11,236 bases of DNA from Hemicentrotus pulcherrimus. Its lineage: Eukaryota > Echinodermata > Echinoidea > Camarodonta > Strongylocentrotidae. The notes beneath the pieces are model-generated. The model was not told where the DNA came from and ran no database searches. It saw only the letters and a program-made list of their open reading frames with translations. The translations under genes were made by a program, and so were the position numbers. Of the stretch, positions 7,811 to 11,236 are shown piece by piece. The DNA lies in NCBI GenBank assembly GCA_003118195.1, contig BEXV01000502.1, forward strand, positions 198,614-209,849, written 5' to 3'. How positions within the stretch are numbered: position 1 is the first letter of the stretch; every line of letters begins with the position of its first letter.

Positions 7811-9160
7811 TCGTCTTATGTTTCATATAGTACATGTTACACCAATGGAAAACAAAATGCTGTTAACAATCAAATCTTGAATCTTGAATCTTTTACAGGT
7901 GCCGGATCCCCCTTCCACCCTGAGAAAATGTTGAAATCGTTATCATTGTGATATTATTCATAACTAGTTCTTTATTTCCCTGATACAAAGATACACGTAT
8001 GATTTTGTTGACATGTTGTTTTTTAGTTTATTTTCTATCGCTCTAATCCTATTTTGATAGAACATTGATCATTTGCTTTATATCCTTCGCAATATTATGA
8101 CGGCTTCACTTTTACGAGTAAAACATAATTCGGAAATCTGTTACAGGCCATACAATGAATAAATTCCCAACTTTGGATTAGAGGCGGTATTTCAATGAGA
8201 CAGAAATGAGTTATGATTAGGAAAAGGAAATTGGAATATGATCTTGGTGAATATTGGCAAATATTATAAAGATACAAATTATCTTTGAATCTTATAAAAT
8301 ATAGAGGGATATGGTCTTCAGTTTAAAATGACAAAATAACAACGTCTTTAACACCACGCTATGAATAATTCACCATGACATCTTTGAACCTGTATTCTTT
8401 TAAAGCGACAGTTGCGATTTAGGAAACCAGCGCTCCTTTCCTTCCTCTCACTTTCTCCCTATTTCCAAGTCACTCTCTTCTGTTCTTATCTTTTTGCCGT
8501 GATGCAGGAGAGGGCTGCAAGCAGATCAAGCCTCATATAACCCTCTTATATCTGACTTATGTTTAAAACGGATGCAAAACGTTGATTTTACAAGTTCCAT
8601 TTACTGTAATAGAAATATCAATATCAATTTATATTCATGTACTTGGAAAAGTGGGTCTAGGCCTATATGAAAACGAATGAATTCGAATACATTTGAGCAA
8701 TATAGATGCCATCCATGCATGAATCATATATACTTTAGGCTTAAATATGTTTAAACAAATTACAGAGAAGATTTGGTTTTGGTAAAGATGAACAGAAATA
8801 TCATTTTATGAGCTTGTTGGGGGAGAATCAGAGCAGAATAAAGTCCCTTGAGAAGTATTTCCCTATTGGGGCGCCCTTATATTCAAAACACGTCGACAAA
8901 TTGCTAATCAGTTAGGCACAGACGGTTGTATGGCGCGTCCTTCCGAAGAAAAAAAAGAAGTCTAATTTCATGCCCATATGGTCTAACAAAATAATTCAAA
9001 TTCTAGCCTTGTATAGAAATCAACAAAAATCAGATACCGCAACAAAAATGCACATGTTTCTCCTAACAAGTCGCATGTTATACACAATAATTATATATCA
9101 TGCGAAATTTGTTCAATAGTGTTTTTTATTAATTCCAATACAAATCAATCTTAGAAATAA
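7811..9160. other. no recognisable gene
   Basis: Long AT-rich stretch. It holds a short tandem of CTTGAAT near 7874-7888 (similar to some non-LTR element tails) and a CT-rich patch near 8430-8490 ending in TGATGCAG, which looks like an acceptor but is followed by no usable exon. Confidence 0.6.
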
Positions 9161-9174
9161 AATGTTGTTTTATA

Positions 9175-9412
9175 CACCCCTCCTCCCTTCCCGCCCCTCC
9201 CTATCTCTCTCTCTCTCTGGGTTACGTACTATCACTCCCCTCATTTTGTTTTTGTTTCCCCTCCTTCCCTATTTAGTTTATTTCATACTCTCTCTTCTAA
9301 ATCTGTACTCGCTCTCTTTATTTATCTATATCTCCCACTTTCTCCCTCTCTCCTCTCTTCTTTTCATTTCTCTCTCTCCCTCTCTCTCCCTCTCTCTCTT
9401 ACTCTCTCATAC
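9175..9412 (+). repeat. CT-rich simple-sequence region
   Basis: Blocks of (TC)n, mainly 9201-9218 and 9340-9410, separated by C/T-rich interruptions. The apparent Ser/Leu-rich open frame is a product of the repeat. Confidence 0.9.
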
Positions 9413-9509
9413 CTGAATAAATTCCCACAATATTCTGGCACAATACACCTACACACATCTCCTACATTAAATTCGATATGATTGAAATGACTGCAATCCA
9501 TTCTCTCGT

Positions 9510-10340
9510 GATCGCCTAAATAATTGTATCCCGCTTTAAGTAGATTTTTTTCCCTCAGAGATAATAAACTTTTTCGTATCATGGTTTGATTTGCTACATT
9601 GTCAACATTGTCATCCGGGGTCATATTGTCCTCGATAAAGATATAAATATTGAAGACTTATCAAGGTGAAAAGTCAAAATCATTTAGTTGTGTGATCGCC
9701 TAAATAGTGATATCTCGCTGTCGTTACATTCCCCCCCTCAGCTATAATTACCTCTTTCGTATTATCTTTTAATTGACTACATTGTCACCCGGGGTCATAT
9801 TGTCCTCGATAAAGATATGAATATTGAAGATTAATCAGAATGAATAGGCAAAGTCATTTAGTCTTAGGATCGTCTACATAGTTATATTTCACTTTCGTTA
9901 GTTTTGTTTTGTTCTCAGCGATAATTGTCATCCGAGGTCATTTTGTCCTCGATAAAGATATGAATATAAAAGATACCAGAATGAAAAGGCAACATCATTT
10001 AGCTTTGTGATCTCCTAAATACATGTAGTTATATCTTGCTGTCGTTACATTTTTCCCCTCAGCGGTAATGATCTCTTTCGTATTATGTTTTAATTTACTA
10101 CATTGCCGTCCGAGTTTGTATTGTCCTCGATAGAGATATGAATATTGAAGACTTATCAGCATGAAAAGGCAAACTTATTTAGTTGTGCGCGTGCCGCCTA
10201 AATAGTGATATGTCGCTTCCGATGGAGTGTTGTTCTCCCTCAGCGATAATTCTCTCTTTCGTACTATGTTTTAATATACTAGATAATCATTCGAGGTCAT
10301 GTTGTCCTCGATATCGATACGAATATAGAAGACTTTTCAG
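9510..10340 (+). repeat. diverged tandem array, about 175-bp unit, five copies
   Basis: GTCCTCGATA recurs at 9628, 9802, 9945, 10123 and 10304 (spacings 174, 143, 178, 181). A second mark, (G)ATCGCCTAAAT or close variants, starts at 9510, 9694, 9868, 10009 and about 10192. Between them recur CTCAGCGATAAT, CTCTTTCGTATTATGTTTTAAT and GAATGAAAAGGCAAA. The third unit lacks a block of about 30 bp containing the CTTTCGTATTATG piece. The units differ clearly, so the array is old. No frame stays open through it. Confidence 0.85.
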
Positions 10341-10395
10341 ATTGAAGAAGAAAATTTATGATTCTTGACTGGATAGAGCGCCATAATGGCGGCAA

Positions 10396-10842
10396 GGGTA
10401 TCAATCCATGGTATTTTTTTTTCTTTTTACGGTGTACTCCTTGTCCCTTGAAGATATCATCAAGGCACATGGCTTTGGTCACACTATGTATGCTGGTGAC
10501 ACCCAGGTGTATGTTATAGGTAATCGTGATTACTGGCTTAACGTGACTCCCAAACTAGAGGCATGCCTGCAGGAGATATCATCGTGGTCATCGGAAAATG
10601 GCCTCTCAATAATTGAAGGAAAAACTGAATTGTTTCACTTGTTTTCCTGACATTGAACAAGAAGTTTGCTCCCTCCTGTCATTTTCAATCACTCCAGTCT
10701 TCAACCGGCAAAGTGTGCTCGGAGCCTTGGGGTTATAATGGGCAATCAATTGGCAATGTCAAGTTATATAAAGCAAGATATGCCGTTATGCTGCTTATGG
10801 GTTACATGCGATTGGAAAGATAAGGCGTTACCTAGACGCAAT
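10396..10842 (+). pseudogene. dead non-LTR retrotransposon RT fragment (CR1/L2-like)
   Basis: Frame 1 reads YSLSLEDIIKAHGFGHTMYA, then GDTQVYV, then LEACLQEISSWSSENGLSI and EGKTELFHL, and after a TGA at 10648-10650 ARSLGVIMGNQLAMSSYI. After a frameshift near 10775 it continues CRYAAYGLHAIGKIRRYLD. This is the RT palm-to-thumb order of CR1/L2-type LINEs. The catalytic YADD is YAGD. Upstream, GYQSMVFFFLF (from 10396) may be a decayed GVPQGS region. It ends abruptly near 10842. Stops, a frameshift and the catalytic change make it non-functional. Confidence 0.8.
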
Positions 10843-11092
10843 GTTCCCGGAACCACCGGTAGGTGGCGCAGAACACGATTAGGGCTTTAACGGAACACTC
10901 TAATTTACTTTCGTAGTAAAATACCAGGTTATGACCTAAAATGCCCCAGATATGTATGTTGTAGCCAACGTTTTGACATTGTACCGTATGGAACGCCTTA
11001 GAATGGTTTGAAGAGGATTAAAACGCTGAAAAAACATACGAAACAGTATATATCTGAGCCCGAAAAGTGAATTTTATTATTTTATTTAGTAG
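10843..11092. other. no recognisable gene; short palindromes
   Basis: Contains CCACCGGTAGGTGG (10856-10869; 5-bp stem) and TTCCCGGAA next to it, just past the end of the LINE fragment. The last bases form a T-rich tract ending in TTTAGTAG, described with the candidate exon. Confidence 0.5.
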
Positions 11093-11236
11093 ACCTGTGA
11101 CGTCACACAGAACGTCATCTTCGGCATCATAGGTCTTGGAAGCAACGTCTTCGGAAGCATTCGGATGCTCGGAAATGTCACCCAAACAAAGTTGAAAGTT
11201 CAAGATGATCATGAGGCAAATGGCATCAATGATGGG
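11093..11236 (+). CDS. weak candidate partial exon, possibly the first helix of a GPCR
   Basis: After a T-rich tract ending in TTTATTTAGTAG (possible acceptor), the plus strand stays open to the window end for 48 codons. It includes the hydrophobic run NVIFGIIGLGSNVFGSIRML and then a polar stretch ending HEANGINDG. A GLxxN pattern in a helix followed by a polar loop fits TM1 and the first loop of a rhodopsin-type receptor, but this is inference from a short piece. The minus strand is also open (11212-11018 and upstream to the edge), with a hydrophobic CLMIILNFQLCLG and an NAS site, so that strand could be the real one. No confident call is possible. Confidence 0.25.

Noticed and set aside
7670..7951. 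93-codon open frame
   Set aside because: It overlaps a probable dispersed repeat and shows no conserved features or splice logic.
9162..9416. Ser/Leu-rich open frame resembling membrane segments
   Set aside because: It is the product of CT simple repeats.
8156..9427. 14-bp direct repeat TGAATAAATTCCCA at 8156 and 9414
   Set aside because: Within chance for AT-rich DNA of this length, and nothing in the flanks marks an element.
2757..11105. Four exact TGACGTCA (CRE-like) palindromes at 2757, 5581, 6169 and 11098
   Set aside because: More than chance predicts, but two lie in coding exons and none is near a plausible promoter, so a regulatory role is unsupported.

Overview
This window comes from an animal nuclear genome, most likely a marine deuterostome such as a sea urchin or another echinoderm. 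The evidence is spliced exons with canonical GT-AG introns, a Golgi sulfotransferase of a metazoan family, AT-rich flanks, and many degraded LINEs, MITE-like palindromes and tRNA-derived repeats. The echinoderm assignment rests on my memory of the repeat styles and is moderate only. There is no bacterial operon, CRISPR array or phage content.

One gene is well supported, on the plus strand: a galactose-3-O-sulfotransferase-like enzyme in three coding exons (1884-2059, 2679-3298, 5097-5902). The phases match across both introns (phase 2, then phase 1) and give 533 residues. It has a short cytoplasmic tail, one signal anchor, an unusually long stem of about 160 residues, and a lumenal catalytic domain with recognisable PAPS-binding segments. 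A possible splice acceptor at 1858 suggests that a non-coding 5' exon lies further upstream.

Intron 2 (3299-5096) is a nested transposon site. A broken LINE lies antisense to the gene (about 3640-4790, reverse transcriptase C-terminal region). It was entered by a 285-bp palindromic MITE exactly at a TTAA (3782-4066). It was also entered by hAT-like material (4560-4737) that holds long G and C runs and a four-base N gap. Rejoining the LINE across one TTAA restores its reading frame, which fixes both the order of events and the target duplication.

Upstream (1-1858) are a hAT-like terminus cut by the window edge, a 78-bp nested hairpin, and a cluster of TTGCAA-rich inverted repeats just 5' of the first coding exon. 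Downstream (5903-9160) is mostly gene-poor. It holds a tRNA-Met-like SINE with a palindromic tail, a 115-bp MITE, a B-box fragment and a dispersed repeat. From 9160 on come a CT-rich simple-sequence region, a diverged tandem array of about 175-bp units (five copies, 9510-10340) with two conserved small hairpins per unit, and a dead CR1/L2-type reverse transcriptase fragment whose YADD motif reads YAGD. At the right edge (11093-11236) is a weak candidate exon that could encode the first helix of a GPCR.

I did not find a convincing new biological system. The most informative items are the nested insertion in intron 2, the tandem array with its conserved hairpins, and the altered PAPS-binding loop and long stem of the sulfotransferase.
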